A stretch of 64,000 nt of DNA from SIG653 sp045577455 (GCA_045577455.1 JAZNIJ010000027.1:1-64000), one strand, 5' to 3'. Numbered from the stretch's first letter, positions 27,801 through 35,661 are shown. Made by a program: numbers and translations. The notes: a model not told the origin generated them from the letters alone.

Positions 27801-29196
27801 CTCTGCCATTTTCAACAACGGGAATATTAACAGGGTGTAAGGCACAGGAAACTGCCGATTTGACAGAAGAAAATCCAATACCTGTATCACTGTCGAGAAG
27901 AAACAAAAATTTTGTTTCATATAAATTTTCAGTATTTCCCTCTTTGTAATCAAATCGACTTTTGTCCTTTTCGGTTATGAAATAAACAAGCGAAGTTATA
28001 GCACCCATTTTTCGTTCTTCACCGAAACAAATGTTTTCTTCCTCATAGCGCTTTCTGTTTCTTGCCATAGCTGAAAAACGGTTTTGATATTTTTTATTAA
28101 GCATAGCTATGTGAGAAAACAGGTCATTCATTATCTCTTTTTCGCTATCCGAAGGCATAGTGTTTTGCGAAGTTGGAAAATCTGCAAGTACGGTGAAGAA
28201 AATATTATCATCACGGTTTAAAAGATAGTATCTTTCTAAATTACTTGCAATTTTTTTGTTTTCCGCTTTGTCAATTAAAATTGTAGAAATAACAACTGCT
28301 GTTTTGCCTTCACACGGAATTGTTTTTAGTTTTAGCGCAGGGCAGGGTGATTGTTTTTCCGATGATGACATTAAAAGGTCAGAGAGGGCGAATGCGGTTG
28401 TTAGCAATGATGGGATAGAGAGCAAAGCGCCTATTGTCCCTAAAAAAAATACTGCAATAGCTGTGAGACATACGGTAAAAAGTGAGGAAATTGCTGTAAA
28501 CAGCGTTGCGCTTTTTCTGTCTCCCTTCATCAATATTTCACTTGCAGACAAATTGTTTTCTAAGCAGTATGTTTTTAAAAGCTCTGCACCTTCTCTTTCT
28601 TCCATTTTCTGACTTTGACAAAATGATGAAAGAGTTTCTCTGTATTTGTTTTTTGTGCTGCTGTCCATAATGGGAAAGGTGCGCTCAAATTTTGATAAAA
28701 TGCTGTCTGTTTTGGAAACATGGGAAAATATTTTTTCAAAATCCCATGTGTCCTTTTCTCTCAAAAGGGAAATTGCATTTTCTATTTTGTATATTTCAGA
28801 AGAATAGTCATTATTACCTTCGGAAAGAAGGCAAATTCTACCGATTTCATAAATACAAACCCCGCAAACAAGAGCTGAAAGAGAAAAAAGTTGGTTGTAT
28901 GTCAGGTAATGGTTTTCACCATATTTCAATAAAAAATCTGTAAATTCGTCTTCAGTTGTTTCAAAATTGTTTTCTGACAGATAGTTATAGGTATAACCAA
29001 ATAATAATGGCGTTTCTTTTTCTTTGCCAAGGGGCGAAAATCTGAAATTGTTATAACTTTCAGATAAAATGTGGTAATTATCATAAATCCAGATAAATCC
29101 ACTTTCAAAGTAGCGTCTGTCTGTCAGAGTTTTTTTGTATGAGCTATCAATTGCTTTTTTTGCTTTTAATATGTTTTTAAAGAAAACTTCTGTCAT
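21802..29196 (-). CDS. Cyclic beta-1,2-glucan synthase-like protein (GT84 + central + GH94 domains)
   Basis: The largest gene, 2464 residues. It resembles NdvB/Cgs enzymes, which prime, elongate and cyclise beta-1,2-glucan at the inner membrane. The N-terminal third has hydrophobic helices around residues 235-275, 630-680 and 750-800. Between them lies a GT84-like catalytic region with a DSDTG motif near 433, a HDMPEG motif and RQHRWIRGD near 580. The middle region (about 830-1240) has TSPTNIGLYLLS and SWSGTMFEYFMP, the alpha/alpha-barrel that performs transglycosylation in characterised enzymes. The C-terminal third is GH94-like: GFRDQLQDCL near 1960 and DWNDG near 2100. A repeat insertion sits at about 2133-2180. 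The gene stands alone behind an unusual start-site hairpin. Confidence 0.9.
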   Translation of the reverse strand: MTEVFFKNILKAKKAIDSSYKKTLTDRRYFESGFIWIYDNYHILSESYNNFRFSPLGKEKETPLLFGYTYNYLSENNFETTEDEFTDFLLKYGENHYLTYNQLFSLSALVCGVCIYEIGRICLLSEGNNDYSSEIYKIENAISLLREKDTWDFEKIFSHVSKTDSILSKFERTFPIMDSSTKNKYRETLSSFCQSQKMEEREGAELLKTYCLENNLSASEILMKGDRKSATLFTAISSLFTVCLTAIAVFFLGTIGALLSIPSLLTTAFALSDLLMSSSEKQSPCPALKLKTIPCEGKTAVVISTILIDKAENKKIASNLERYYLLNRDDNIFFTVLADFPTSQNTMPSDSEKEIMNDLFSHIAMLNKKYQNRFSAMARNRKRYEEENICFGEERKMGAITSLVYFITEKDKSRFDYKEGNTENLYETKFLFLLDSDTGIGFSSVKSAVSCALHPVNIPVVENGRVIKGYGVFQPSVKFELIHEKKTDFEGFISGSGGIDNYESASYERFQSVFGSGVFCGKGLVNVNLYKEMVIQSMPKGKILSHDMPEGNLLRCRLVSEITTTDNAPTNPISYFSRQHRWIRGDVQNLIFVTQKHLREKMSPFSVFKILNNILRHITPLASFMLLILSALGIIGNFPKTVIFSTLYLTLPFASVIVFAPFRAYNKTVVLGRRFYSEVTGVYFSNLLRFIYEIATLPYNAYVSLNAFSKSIWRMVFSKKKLLEWKTFEISEKTTSKTILGYLSAFLINILSGSVLVLASVLFTNIATKLLLFMFGLIWMLTPFALYLLSKPKERTERISQKEKETLFYYSEKIWGFFKDYVDARTNYLPPDNVQTAPTDAVAMRTSPTNIGLYLLSCLSASDFGFLTKDELTNRIDKTLLSIEKLEKWNGHLFNWYELKHLSTIGERFVSTVDSGNFITSLVALREGLEEKEIFLFTQRINHIINSTDFSVLYNKKKKLFSIGMHTDENRMEKNCYDLFMSEARTTSYFAVAKGNVPYSHWKSLGRTIISNKRFMGLASWSGTMFEYFMPVLLLPLYKNSFSYEALSFAFHEQKKLSAMGIWGISESGFYAFDSSLNYQYKAHGIPSLSLKRYAKDELVFSPYSAFLTLCINRKISISNLEKLKKIGVWGNYGFYEAVDLNAEKAIVKSYMAHHMGMSIIACANSCFDNIFVKRFMSDKEMSSANGLLKEKIPTNAPVFENPSSKTAITKAKLFNGVTYMPSIDSPETAVVSSGNLNMIISDCGTVQLLYRGIPINEAYFEIGKITHSLSVGFIDSEGETKYIAPLLSQCFDKCTFEFGMDYSSHIISGKDFASSVNYYLSNTNDCFIIETRGNIKRKLSPFIVFEPQMAKDSYYYSAKSFSCMKTKVEFDENCLFITSENVPFTVCVCCSGKISNYLTSRDSLEVNDLFCHLENGENIPSVYPLCYLRAVETSGGCCKFYIGVGKTKEQSKKAVQKEMQRNTSKIKNSSMVNPVLLGKIASRIIFNKPIYSNNGFVFAREELWKKGVSGDFPIYALYIKDFHTGELEEHLRVYNALYQGYLKYDLFLFYDEEDLYFGKTKQTLNNIISLCKCDSFKDKSPGIHLFPSKELFAIKDTFCAFETVSNKFHTDEKPDTILPLLPERKKETISVCDDKTETRKDSNNFIEIKENGFVFQKDLIKKRKPYSYVLSGKNFGSVVTDSSLGFTFSENSRLCKITLYDESPNAISGEKLFAYYENKLYDLCYESKTFTCKNGVANYKGSFLDVEFSVTVFVSPSEKRKYISVSFSKENISCCYSFIPFLGEAIGQGCKIQLRKTTEKRDSVALFYNMLNMNLKNTFGYCIAKGNSDIISIPTTFGNEITLFSCGSECIFVLGEKTVENGICSNEEFENGCGKKNAENSVVFSEEYLSEFSQTVLKEITFENAEKQRKEQGFFSESFIPNLKFKTEFDELDKLFPFLFYQTAASRFYAKTGFYQNGGAFGFRDQLQDCLSLVYSRRTDVRKHILNCASHQYKDGSVMHWWHEIKGEHFGIRTTCSDDYLYLPLVCAKYIKLTGDSAILLEEAPFVDSPPLGELNERYEKGVFTKDSATLYHHCILALKRGFENCKNGIPLMGCCDWNDGFSQMGIKGEGISIFTAWLLILATKSFAPYMQNEPLISNNENTALSRDEDEPYFSNNENVPLSYGKNKPAISNNMPLSNCDNIKEKYSKEWFLCKASQMGELIENEYFINGQYVRCVSDDGTYFGIGETKACATDILCQAFAVFAGKNKKRAKEALLIAFEKLYDKGTETLKLFYPPFGKETENGGYINLYPHSVRENGGQYTHAAVWTAIALIQCGEGELGLKLLSKINPISRCKTVEKAEKYKNEPYVLSADIYSDEFGGRGGWSWYTGAASWYSVAIIEYVLGLKFSGSTLSNGTEKYLGEFKSVEIKPLIPYTAKLQFGDYSLTVIAKKGIPSVKADGVATLFPYIIPPRDSVIEVYFE
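22655..22797 (-). repeat. 51-base in-frame repeat inside the GH94-like domain
   Basis: Three imperfect copies of a 17-residue unit (NEPLISNNENTALSRDE; DEPYFSNNENVPLSYGK; then a shortened NKPAISNNMPLSNCD). They interrupt the domain just after the WNDG region. The DNA units share TTGGAAA ... GGGTT ... GGATAAAG ... CATTTTCATT. The insert is polar and probably a surface loop. Confidence 0.85.
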
Positions 29197-29201
29197 AAAA
29201 A

Positions 29202-29234
29202 ATCACCTCACTGTATTATCCACAGTAAGGTGAT
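29202..29234 (-). promoter_or_regulatory. Hairpin sequestering the ribosome binding site of the glucan synthase gene
   Basis: ATCACCTTACTGT pairs with ACAGTGAGGTGAT over 13 base pairs (one G-U) with a 7-base loop. The 3' arm contains the ribosome binding site GAGGTGAT. Six U residues follow directly, then the AUG (29194-29196). It could act as a translation block or, because of the U-run, as a terminator of the upstream lnt transcript. Both readings fit the sequence. Confidence 0.7.
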
Positions 29235-29356
29235 GTTTTAATCAATTTTTTGTTTTTTTGGATGTTGTTTTTGCAATCAAGAAAAACCCCTTTTTATAGT
29301 TGGAATAAATCACTTTTCCCGAAATTAAAATAAACATGATTTTTCAAAGAGGCATT

Positions 29357-31054
29357 TTATCTGCTTTTCCGTTTGTTAATTATACGGGAAAGAATTTCAG
29401 CAAAGAAAAAAGCTATAATTATTCCAAATGAAAAGTATAAAGTTGTATTGCCTAAAATAACATAAAGAGTTTTGCTGTTTGAAGTATATGCCTTACCGCA
29501 AAGGACATCCTCTGTCATAATTCCACATTCTGCCAAAATATTACCCTTTGAATCAATAATGCAGGAAATTCCTGTGTTTGCGGCTCTTATAACATATCTC
29601 CCTGTTTCTATAGCTCTTATTGCACTTTGGCTTTGGTGATGAACAACTGCAACACCGTCTTTATACCAAGAGTCATTTGTTGAAACAGCAAGTATTTCAG
29701 CTCCGTTTAAAACATTTTGCCTTGCATATTGGGGAAAAACAGAATCGTAACAAACAATTGGAGAGAAAACTGTTCCGTCAAAAGACACAATGTTTTTACA
29801 TTCATTACCAGGAACAAACGAAGCGGAAATATTGAGGTTCTTAAGAATTGGCAATGATTTTATTATTGGAATATCGGGATTTTTTTCTCCAAAAGGAACA
29901 AGTCGTTGTTTATAATATGGGTCTGAAACTGTTCCGTCTGGGTATATTGCTATCATTGCGTTATATTTTTTCTCGTTTTCTGACGAAATTATAACGCCAA
30001 AGATAATAGTTGTATTATATTCTTTTGCAATTTTAGAAAGAGTTTTATAAATAAGTCCATTTTCTGTGTAAACTGCAGGAAAAACCGTTTCGGCAAGAAG
30101 AACAACATCAAAACTCTGTTTATTAAGATGTGAAACTATAAGCTCCTTGTGTTGCTCAACAATTGAAACAAGGTTTGCAGAATCCCACTTATCTCCCATG
30201 GAAATATTTCCTTGAACTATACAAACCGTTTTTTCTTCTTCTTTGTTTTCGGGAATAAAATAGAGAGTTGTTCCTGCAATAAGGTTAAACGCAAGCACCA
30301 ACGAAGAAATTTTAATAAGTGAGCTGATTTTCTTTTTGTTTTCTTTGTCTGTAACGGGTATGATTTTTGTTTCTGTATAGGTGGTTTCTCTGTTTATATC
30401 GTGGTTGGCTTTTTTGTCGGAAGTAGTTTTATTTGTGGCGTTGTTTTCTTTTGTTATCTCAAAAATATAAATACCAATAAGGCAACAGGAAAAAACGGTT
30501 ATAAAGGTAATAAACCCATTCCCAAAAAGAGATGCAGTTTGTAAGAATGGCAAGAATTTAATAAGACCTATGGAAACATTCACCCATGGAAAAGCAAGCT
30601 CGCCGAGAGAAAGCGTCCATTCGTAAATAACCCAAAGGGCAGAAGTACAAAGGGCAAATTTTATATTTTTGCTTTTAAAATGCTTTGATAACCCTAAAAT
30701 TGCACCCCCCATAACAGAATGGGTTATAGAAGAAAAAATCCAAGCAAAAATAACTATAATAATACCGATGGCATTGGGAAAGTCAAACCCTTCAAAGGGA
30801 TACAGTTTGAAAAACAGTGTATAAACTATTGTATAAATACCCAAGAAAAAAAGAAAAAACGGCTTAAAATGTCCATTTTTTTCTCTCTGCCTCAGAGTAT
30901 AGAAAAAAAGAATTAGTGATAAAAAAATGAATGGGAAAAGCCACCCCCAAATAAAAGGGATGGCAAATAATAATCCGCTTATAAACGAAAAAATAGAGGT
31001 ATGTTTTTTTGTTGCAACTGAAATTTTATATGAAATATGTTTTGTTTTTTCCAT
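29357..31054 (-). CDS. lnt: Apolipoprotein N-acyltransferase-like protein
   Basis: Lnt adds a third acyl chain to the N-terminal cysteine of lipoproteins at the outer face of the membrane. About 565 residues: six to seven N-terminal membrane helices, a nitrilase-like domain from about 275 to 520, and one last helix. The catalytic triad is visible as Glu322 (LLAETVFP), Lys382 (YYKQRLVPFGE) and Cys435 (IVCYDSVFP). Lnt is standard in Gram-negatives and patchy in Firmicutes. I chose ATG 31054, which lies one base past the stop of the MORN gene; an in-frame TTG at 31069 is possible. A polar linker at about 205-250 is unusual. Confidence 0.85.
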   Translation of the reverse strand: MEKTKHISYKISVATKKHTSIFSFISGLLFAIPFIWGWLFPFIFLSLILFFYTLRQREKNGHFKPFFLFFLGIYTIVYTLFFKLYPFEGFDFPNAIGIIIVIFAWIFSSITHSVMGGAILGLSKHFKSKNIKFALCTSALWVIYEWTLSLGELAFPWVNVSIGLIKFLPFLQTASLFGNGFITFITVFSCCLIGIYIFEITKENNATNKTTSDKKANHDINRETTYTETKIIPVTDKENKKKISSLIKISSLVLAFNLIAGTTLYFIPENKEEEKTVCIVQGNISMGDKWDSANLVSIVEQHKELIVSHLNKQSFDVVLLAETVFPAVYTENGLIYKTLSKIAKEYNTTIIFGVIISSENEKKYNAMIAIYPDGTVSDPYYKQRLVPFGEKNPDIPIIKSLPILKNLNISASFVPGNECKNIVSFDGTVFSPIVCYDSVFPQYARQNVLNGAEILAVSTNDSWYKDGVAVVHHQSQSAIRAIETGRYVIRAANTGISCIIDSKGNILAECGIMTEDVLCGKAYTSNSKTLYVILGNTTLYFSFGIIIAFFFAEILSRIINKRKSR

Positions 31055-31055
31055 T

Positions 31056-31916
31056 TTATTCTTCAACAATTTTAATCAAGCCGTCTTCAAAATATCCTAC
31101 ATATGTTTTTCCATCTTTATATTTGAAGGTTGCTTTTTCACCGTGAATATAGTTGCCTTCTTCATCAAGGGCATAGTTTCCGTTTTTATCAAGAGTTCTT
31201 GTGTCTCTAACATTGTTAATGAAGCTTCCTGCATAACTTTCACCGTTGACCCAAGTGTAAACACCGTATCCGTGTCTTTGATTATTAAGAAAATCACCGA
31301 TATATGTGTCTCCGTTGGCATATGTGCATTTTCCGCTTCCGTTTTGAACATCGTTAACAAAATTACCGATATATGAGTAGCTTCCGTCTGCTGAAACATA
31401 TTCTCCCTGACCGTTTAGCATATCGTTAACATATTGACCTGAAAATTGTTCGCCTGTTGGGACACCGTCTTTAACAACAACAAATTTTCCGTATCCCTGT
31501 TTAACCCCATTAACAAAATTTCCTTCAAAATATGAACCATCGGAGTAGGTATATTTTCCAAATCCAGAAATAAGGTCGTCTTTGAATTCTCCTTCGTATT
31601 TGTCCTTGGTGGTTGCATAAGTAAGCGTACCCTTGCCGTTGCGGTATATAATGTCAATTTCTCCAATGTATACGTCCCCATTTGAGTATGCGATTTTGGA
31701 TTGACTATACTCTAAAATAGCCGTCATTCCATTTTTATATTTAACTTTTCCAGAATAGGGTTGACCGCTTTTAACTGAGCCAACAAACCTTGCTCCGTCA
31801 TCATATGTTGTGAATCTGTAACCCTTGATCAAAATAACAATAATAGCGGTTAATATTAAAACTATAGCTAAAATCAAGGAAATCAAAGCAATGGATTTTG
31901 TTTTTTTGTTTGCCAT
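31056..31916 (-). CDS. Membrane-anchored MORN-repeat protein
   Basis: The 286-residue protein has one N-terminal membrane helix (about 8-30). About eight MORN repeats then fill the rest, with the Y-x-G/E-x-F ... G-x-G pattern in YEGEFKDDLISGFGKYTY, then GDFLNNQRHGYGVYTW. MORN repeats form elongated beta-sheets that bind lipid or protein partners. Orientation is probably cytoplasmic N-terminus with repeats outside, since there is no cleavage site. It has a good AGAGGAGC site. It lies between an unknown membrane gene and lnt, with the lnt start overlapping its end, so translation is probably coupled. Confidence 0.85.
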   Translation of the reverse strand: MANKKTKSIALISLILAIVLILTAIIVILIKGYRFTTYDDGARFVGSVKSGQPYSGKVKYKNGMTAILEYSQSKIAYSNGDVYIGEIDIIYRNGKGTLTYATTKDKYEGEFKDDLISGFGKYTYSDGSYFEGNFVNGVKQGYGKFVVVKDGVPTGEQFSGQYVNDMLNGQGEYVSADGSYSYIGNFVNDVQNGSGKCTYANGDTYIGDFLNNQRHGYGVYTWVNGESYAGSFINNVRDTRTLDKNGNYALDEEGNYIHGEKATFKYKDGKTYVGYFEDGLIKIVEE

Positions 31917-31933
31917 CGTAGCTCCTCTTTGTG

Positions 31934-32377
31934 CTAAAAATTAAACATATTCAAAATTTCCGGAACAGCTGTAACCATAACCAATGCTATTGCAAAAAGG
32001 GCAACCAATGTAAGGAATAGCTGAATAATTGTTATTCCGGAATTACCATATTTCGATGTGAGTTTATCTATGGAGTCTTCTTTTACATAGTATCGTGGAG
32101 TATCACTGTTAACAATAAAAAAATCTGGTGAAAAAGCAGAGCTTTTTTTCAGAAACAGCTTTCTGAAGTTTCCAATTCTTATTCCAAGCTCCGATGGGGT
32201 TTTTGATGATTCTTCGTCAAATGCTCCTGCATCAATCAAAGCCATAATAAATTCGCCTCTTATTTTCTTTATGAAAATGGTATATATAGAAGCGAACATA
32301 ACACCAATGATTAAACATATCATAACATAAAATAGATTTTCTTTGTTAACCGAAATGGAAAGCGAATATTTAATCAT
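31934..32377 (-). CDS. Hypothetical membrane protein with two helices
   Basis: About 147 residues, no family recognised. One helix lies near 14-37 and one near 115-140; the segment between them is polar and includes FDEESSKTPSELG and a Lys/Ser-rich stretch. I prefer ATG 32377, with AAAGGTAG upstream, over an in-frame TTG at 32395. It sits between parB and the MORN-repeat gene on the same strand with short gaps. Its position suggests a cell-envelope role, but nothing in the sequence says which. Confidence 0.65.
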   Translation of the reverse strand: MIKYSLSISVNKENLFYVMICLIIGVMFASIYTIFIKKIRGEFIMALIDAGAFDEESSKTPSELGIRIGNFRKLFLKKSSAFSPDFFIVNSDTPRYYVKEDSIDKLTSKYGNSGITIIQLFLTLVALFAIALVMVTAVPEILNMFNF

Positions 32378-32519
32378 TTTTGTTCTACCTTTCAAAAATG
32401 CTTTTTTGTAAAAGTCGGCTATCTGTTACTTAAAGTTGTTTTCTAAAAAGACTAATCTTGTTGAACAAGTTTTCCGAAAAATATATTAACTGTGATTACT
32501 AATATTATTAGCAAAAGGT

Positions 32520-33419
32520 TTACTGTTCTGTATCAAAAAAGTCGTTTCCGCAAAGTGTGCGAAGGAGATTTTCCAAATCGTCTGTACTTGAATAGTTGAG
32601 TTTCAAAGCTCCTTTTCCGTCTGATGAGAGTTTTATGGAAACAACTCTGCCTAAATTTGCACTGATTTTTTTCTCAAGCTGACGGTAATAGCTTTTTTCA
32701 ACATCATTTGCTTTATCTGCGGGTTTTGATGCAGAAAGAACGGTTTTAACATATTTTTCTGTTTCTCTAACGGAAAGGTCATTTTTAATTATGTATGTTG
32801 CACATTCCATAACGAAATCGCTGTCAAATTTATCAGAAACAGAAAGCAAAGCTCTCGCATGACCATAGGTGAGAACACCTTCTTCAACTAATGATAAAAC
32901 ATTTTCGGGGAGCTTTAAAATTCTTAAAATGTTTGCAACCTGAGCGCGGGATTTTCCAACCTTTGCGGCTGCATCCTCTTGGGTGAGGTTATACATTTCA
33001 ATTAACGCTTTATATCCGTTGGCTTCTTCAACGGGGTTAAGATTTTCTCTTTGAAGGTTTTCAATAAGGGAAATTTCCGCCGCCGCCATATCTTCAACAT
33101 CCATAATGATAACGGGAACTTCCATAACCCCTGCCATTTTACAGGCACGCCATCTTCTTTCGCCTGCTATAATCTCATAAAATCCGTTTGTTTTCTTTCT
33201 TACAACAAGTGGCTGAATAATTCCATGCCTTGATATGGATTGAGCAAGCTCGGTGAGCAATACTTGATCAAATTTTTTTCTTGCCTGAGAAGCCCCTGGC
33301 TCTAATTCGGAAACACGCAATGTTACCAATTTATCGGTATTATCGTTGCCGCCGAAAATTTCTGTTGAATTGTCAGACAACAGGGCATCAAGTCCACGCC
33401 CTAACCCTTTTTTAGCCAT
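32520..33419 (-). CDS. parB: Chromosome partitioning protein ParB (Spo0J)
   Basis: ParB loads on parS sites and spreads to form the partition complex near the origin. The 299-residue protein has the N-terminal KKGLGRGLDALL (ParA-interacting). It also has the CTP-binding GERRWRACKMAG box with ENLQRENLNPVEEA, a helix-turn-helix region (LTQEDAAAKVGKSRAQVAN) and a C-terminal dimer domain. Gene order parA-parB is conserved. No gidB, noc or rnpA lies beside it, so the operon is detached from the usual origin neighbourhood. I found no 16-base parS consensus in the window by eye. Confidence 0.97.
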   Translation of the reverse strand: MAKKGLGRGLDALLSDNSTEIFGGNDNTDKLVTLRVSELEPGASQARKKFDQVLLTELAQSISRHGIIQPLVVRKKTNGFYEIIAGERRWRACKMAGVMEVPVIIMDVEDMAAAEISLIENLQRENLNPVEEANGYKALIEMYNLTQEDAAAKVGKSRAQVANILRILKLPENVLSLVEEGVLTYGHARALLSVSDKFDSDFVMECATYIIKNDLSVRETEKYVKTVLSASKPADKANDVEKSYYRQLEKKISANLGRVVSIKLSSDGKGALKLNYSSTDDLENLLRTLCGNDFFDTEQ

Positions 33420-33443
33420 TAGTGTAACATCCTTTCGTGTTTA

Positions 33444-34211
33444 TCAATATTTTTTCATCCTCTCGATAAGCTCTTTTGTAAACGCTTCGTAAGCTATTGC
33501 ACCCTTGGAATATCTGTCATATTCCGAAATTGGCATACCAAAAGAAGGTGCTTCGCTTAATTTAACATTTCGTGGTATGGGCGTTTTAAACAGCTTGTCT
33601 GAGAAATATTTTTTAATCTCATTCATAACCTGATGGGTGAGGTTAAGTCTACCGTCATACATATTTATCAGAACACCAAAAAGTATAAGACGATTGTTAT
33701 AAAGTTTATTTATATGACTTATTGTGTTAGTTAACTGTGATAATCCTTCAAGTGAATAAAACTCGCAAAGCAATGGGATAATAACACCCTCTGCGGCAGT
33801 TAAACAGTTAATAGTAACAAGTCCTAAGGATGGAGGACAGTCTATAATAACAACATCATAGTTAGGGTCTAACTTATCGAGAGCATCCTTAAGTTTAAAT
33901 TCACGCCTCGCTTCGTCTATAAGCTCTAATTCTGCGCCAACCAAATCCATTCCCGATGGAATTATATGCAGATTTTTATATTCAGTTTGTATAACTGCTT
34001 TTTCCGGCTCTGTTCCGTTAATCAAAATATCATAAACGGTGGCAGACGTACCTTTCTTTTCAATACCTAAGCCCGAAGATGCGTTGCCTTGAGGGTCTGA
34101 ATCCACAAGTAAAACTCGTTTCCCGTTTCGTGCAAGAAAAGCAGCAGTATTAACAGCAGAGGTTGTTTTTCCAACTCCGCCCTTTTGGTTTGCGAAGGCG
34201 ATTCTTTTCAT
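33444..34211 (-). CDS. parA: Chromosome partitioning ATPase ParA (Soj)
   Basis: A P-loop ATPase that works with ParB in origin segregation and regulates DnaA in some species. The 255-residue protein has the deviant Walker A KGGVGKTTSAVN near the N-terminus. It also has DSDPQGNAS, the Walker B-like VVIIDCPPSLG and GVLINMYD. It lies 24 bases before parB and starts the parA-parB-membrane-MORN-lnt run. Confidence 0.97.
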   Translation of the reverse strand: MKRIAFANQKGGVGKTTSAVNTAAFLARNGKRVLLVDSDPQGNASSGLGIEKKGTSATVYDILINGTEPEKAVIQTEYKNLHIIPSGMDLVGAELELIDEARREFKLKDALDKLDPNYDVVIIDCPPSLGLVTINCLTAAEGVIIPLLCEFYSLEGLSQLTNTISHINKLYNNRLILFGVLINMYDGRLNLTHQVMNEIKKYFSDKLFKTPIPRNVKLSEAPSFGMPISEYDRYSKGAIAYEAFTKELIERMKKY

Positions 34212-34274
34212 TTTGAAACTGTCCTTTTTAAATTTGTGCTTTGTGTTCTGTCTGTGAATTGAAAAATTATAAAG

Positions 34275-34314
34275 CGGATACGGAGGAAGGGGTCTCCTTC
34301 CTCCAATATATCCG
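34275..34314 (-). terminator. Terminator of the phosphofructokinase gene
   Basis: GGAGGAAGG / CCTTCCTCC stem with a 5-base loop, flanked by CGGATA / TATCCG pairs. On the minus strand it is followed by CTTTATAATTTTTC. It separates the gene from parA. Confidence 0.8.
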
Positions 34315-34329
34315 AGTTAGAAATTAAAA

Positions 34330-35565
34330 TTATTTCTTAACGAGAACCTTTTTAAGGTTAACAAATCTTGGGAGTCCGTCTTCTTTTGGAAGGTCGGTTT
34401 CGCCAGCGATAAGTGGAAGAGCGTATTTGATGAATTTGTCGCTCATACCTGTATTGTCTTTGTTAATCCAAGAAAGGGGAACTTTCTTTTCTGTGTTAGC
34501 AACATCGGTAAGGTCAAAGAGCTTAATCTGGCATCTGTATTCGCCGTTTACATAGCGTCTCTTGTAGCCAACCATCTTATCGGTAACACCTGCAACTGCG
34601 TTTTCAACAGCTGCTTTACCTGCTGCAAAGCTCTCTTCAATGTCAGTTTTGGAAGCACAGTGTGCTGCGCAACGCTGGAGAAGACTAAGCTCGATTGCAC
34701 GAACTTTAACATTGAGTTTCTTGGAAATTTTTCCTGCAAGAATGGAAGCGAGACCACCAAGCTGTGCATGACCGAAGGAGTCAACTTTTCCTGTTGCGGA
34801 AATGAGCTTGCCCTTGCGGTTCTTAACGCCTTCAGAAACAGCGATAAGACATTTGCCCTTCTTGTTGTAAACTTCTTCAACTTCTTTAAGGAAGTGGCTT
34901 ATGCAGAAAGATTTTTCTGGGAGGTAAACCAAATCAGGACCCTGACCCTTTGTAGATGCAAGAGATGCAGCAGCAGTGAGCCAGCCAGCGTTTCTACCCA
35001 TAATTTCAACAACAGTAATCTGACCGTAGTCATAAACTGTGGAGTCTCTGTATATTTCCATCATGGATGTTGCAATATATTTTGCAGCGGAGGCGTAACC
35101 TGGGCAGTGGTCTGTCTTGTCAAGGTCATTGTCGATAGTCTTGGGAATACCCATAACTCTGCATTCGTAACCGTTTTCAAGCATAAATTTGGAAACTTTG
35201 TTACATGTGTCCATGGAATCGTTTCCGCCATTATAGAAGAAGTAACGGATGTTGTATTTCTTGAAAACTTCAAGAATACGTTTGTAATCTGTATCATCAA
35301 CTTTAACATCCTTGAGCTTGTAGCGGCAAGAACCTAAAGCAGAGGAGGGAGTATATTTCATAAGAGCGAGTTCATCTGGGTCTTCTTTGGACATATCGAT
35401 GAAGTTTTCATCGAGGATACCCTTGATACCGTTGAGTGCTCCGTAAACCTCCGTTATATTTTCGTTTTTGAGAGCAGTGATAATCGCTCCGTAAGCAGAA
35501 GCGTTAATAACGGATGTTGGTCCACCGGACTGTCCGATAACGCAAGCGCCTTTTAATACGTTCAT
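34330..35565 (-). CDS. pfp: Pyrophosphate-type 6-phosphofructokinase
   Basis: Interconverts fructose 6-phosphate and fructose 1,6-bisphosphate. The 411-residue protein has GQSGGPTSVIN at the phosphate-donor loop. It has GGNDS (113-117), where an aspartate (Asp116) takes the glycine position of ATP enzymes, and PKTIDND (141-147) with Lys142. This pair marks PPi-dependent enzymes. MGRNAGWLTA follows at the sugar site. Using pyrophosphate makes the step reversible and saves ATP, common in anaerobic Clostridia. It is monocistronic, with a consensus promoter and a terminator. Confidence 0.93.
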   Translation of the reverse strand: MNVLKGACVIGQSGGPTSVINASAYGAIITALKNENITEVYGALNGIKGILDENFIDMSKEDPDELALMKYTPSSALGSCRYKLKDVKVDDTDYKRILEVFKKYNIRYFFYNGGNDSMDTCNKVSKFMLENGYECRVMGIPKTIDNDLDKTDHCPGYASAAKYIATSMMEIYRDSTVYDYGQITVVEIMGRNAGWLTAAASLASTKGQGPDLVYLPEKSFCISHFLKEVEEVYNKKGKCLIAVSEGVKNRKGKLISATGKVDSFGHAQLGGLASILAGKISKKLNVKVRAIELSLLQRCAAHCASKTDIEESFAAGKAAVENAVAGVTDKMVGYKRRYVNGEYRCQIKLFDLTDVANTEKKVPLSWINKDNTGMSDKFIKYALPLIAGETDLPKEDGLPRFVNLKKVLVKK

Positions 35566-35661
35566 AGTAGAAAATTCCTTTCTTTTGTTTTTATATTTTC
35601 ATTTTCATATTTAAAAAGCAAATTAAACCTTTAAAAGACAGAAAACTACACATTCTAAAGG

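Noticed and set aside
32520..34211. A parS site near parAB
   Set aside because: No sequence close to TGTTTCACGTGAAACA was seen; TGTTTCACAG near 18849 matches only half.
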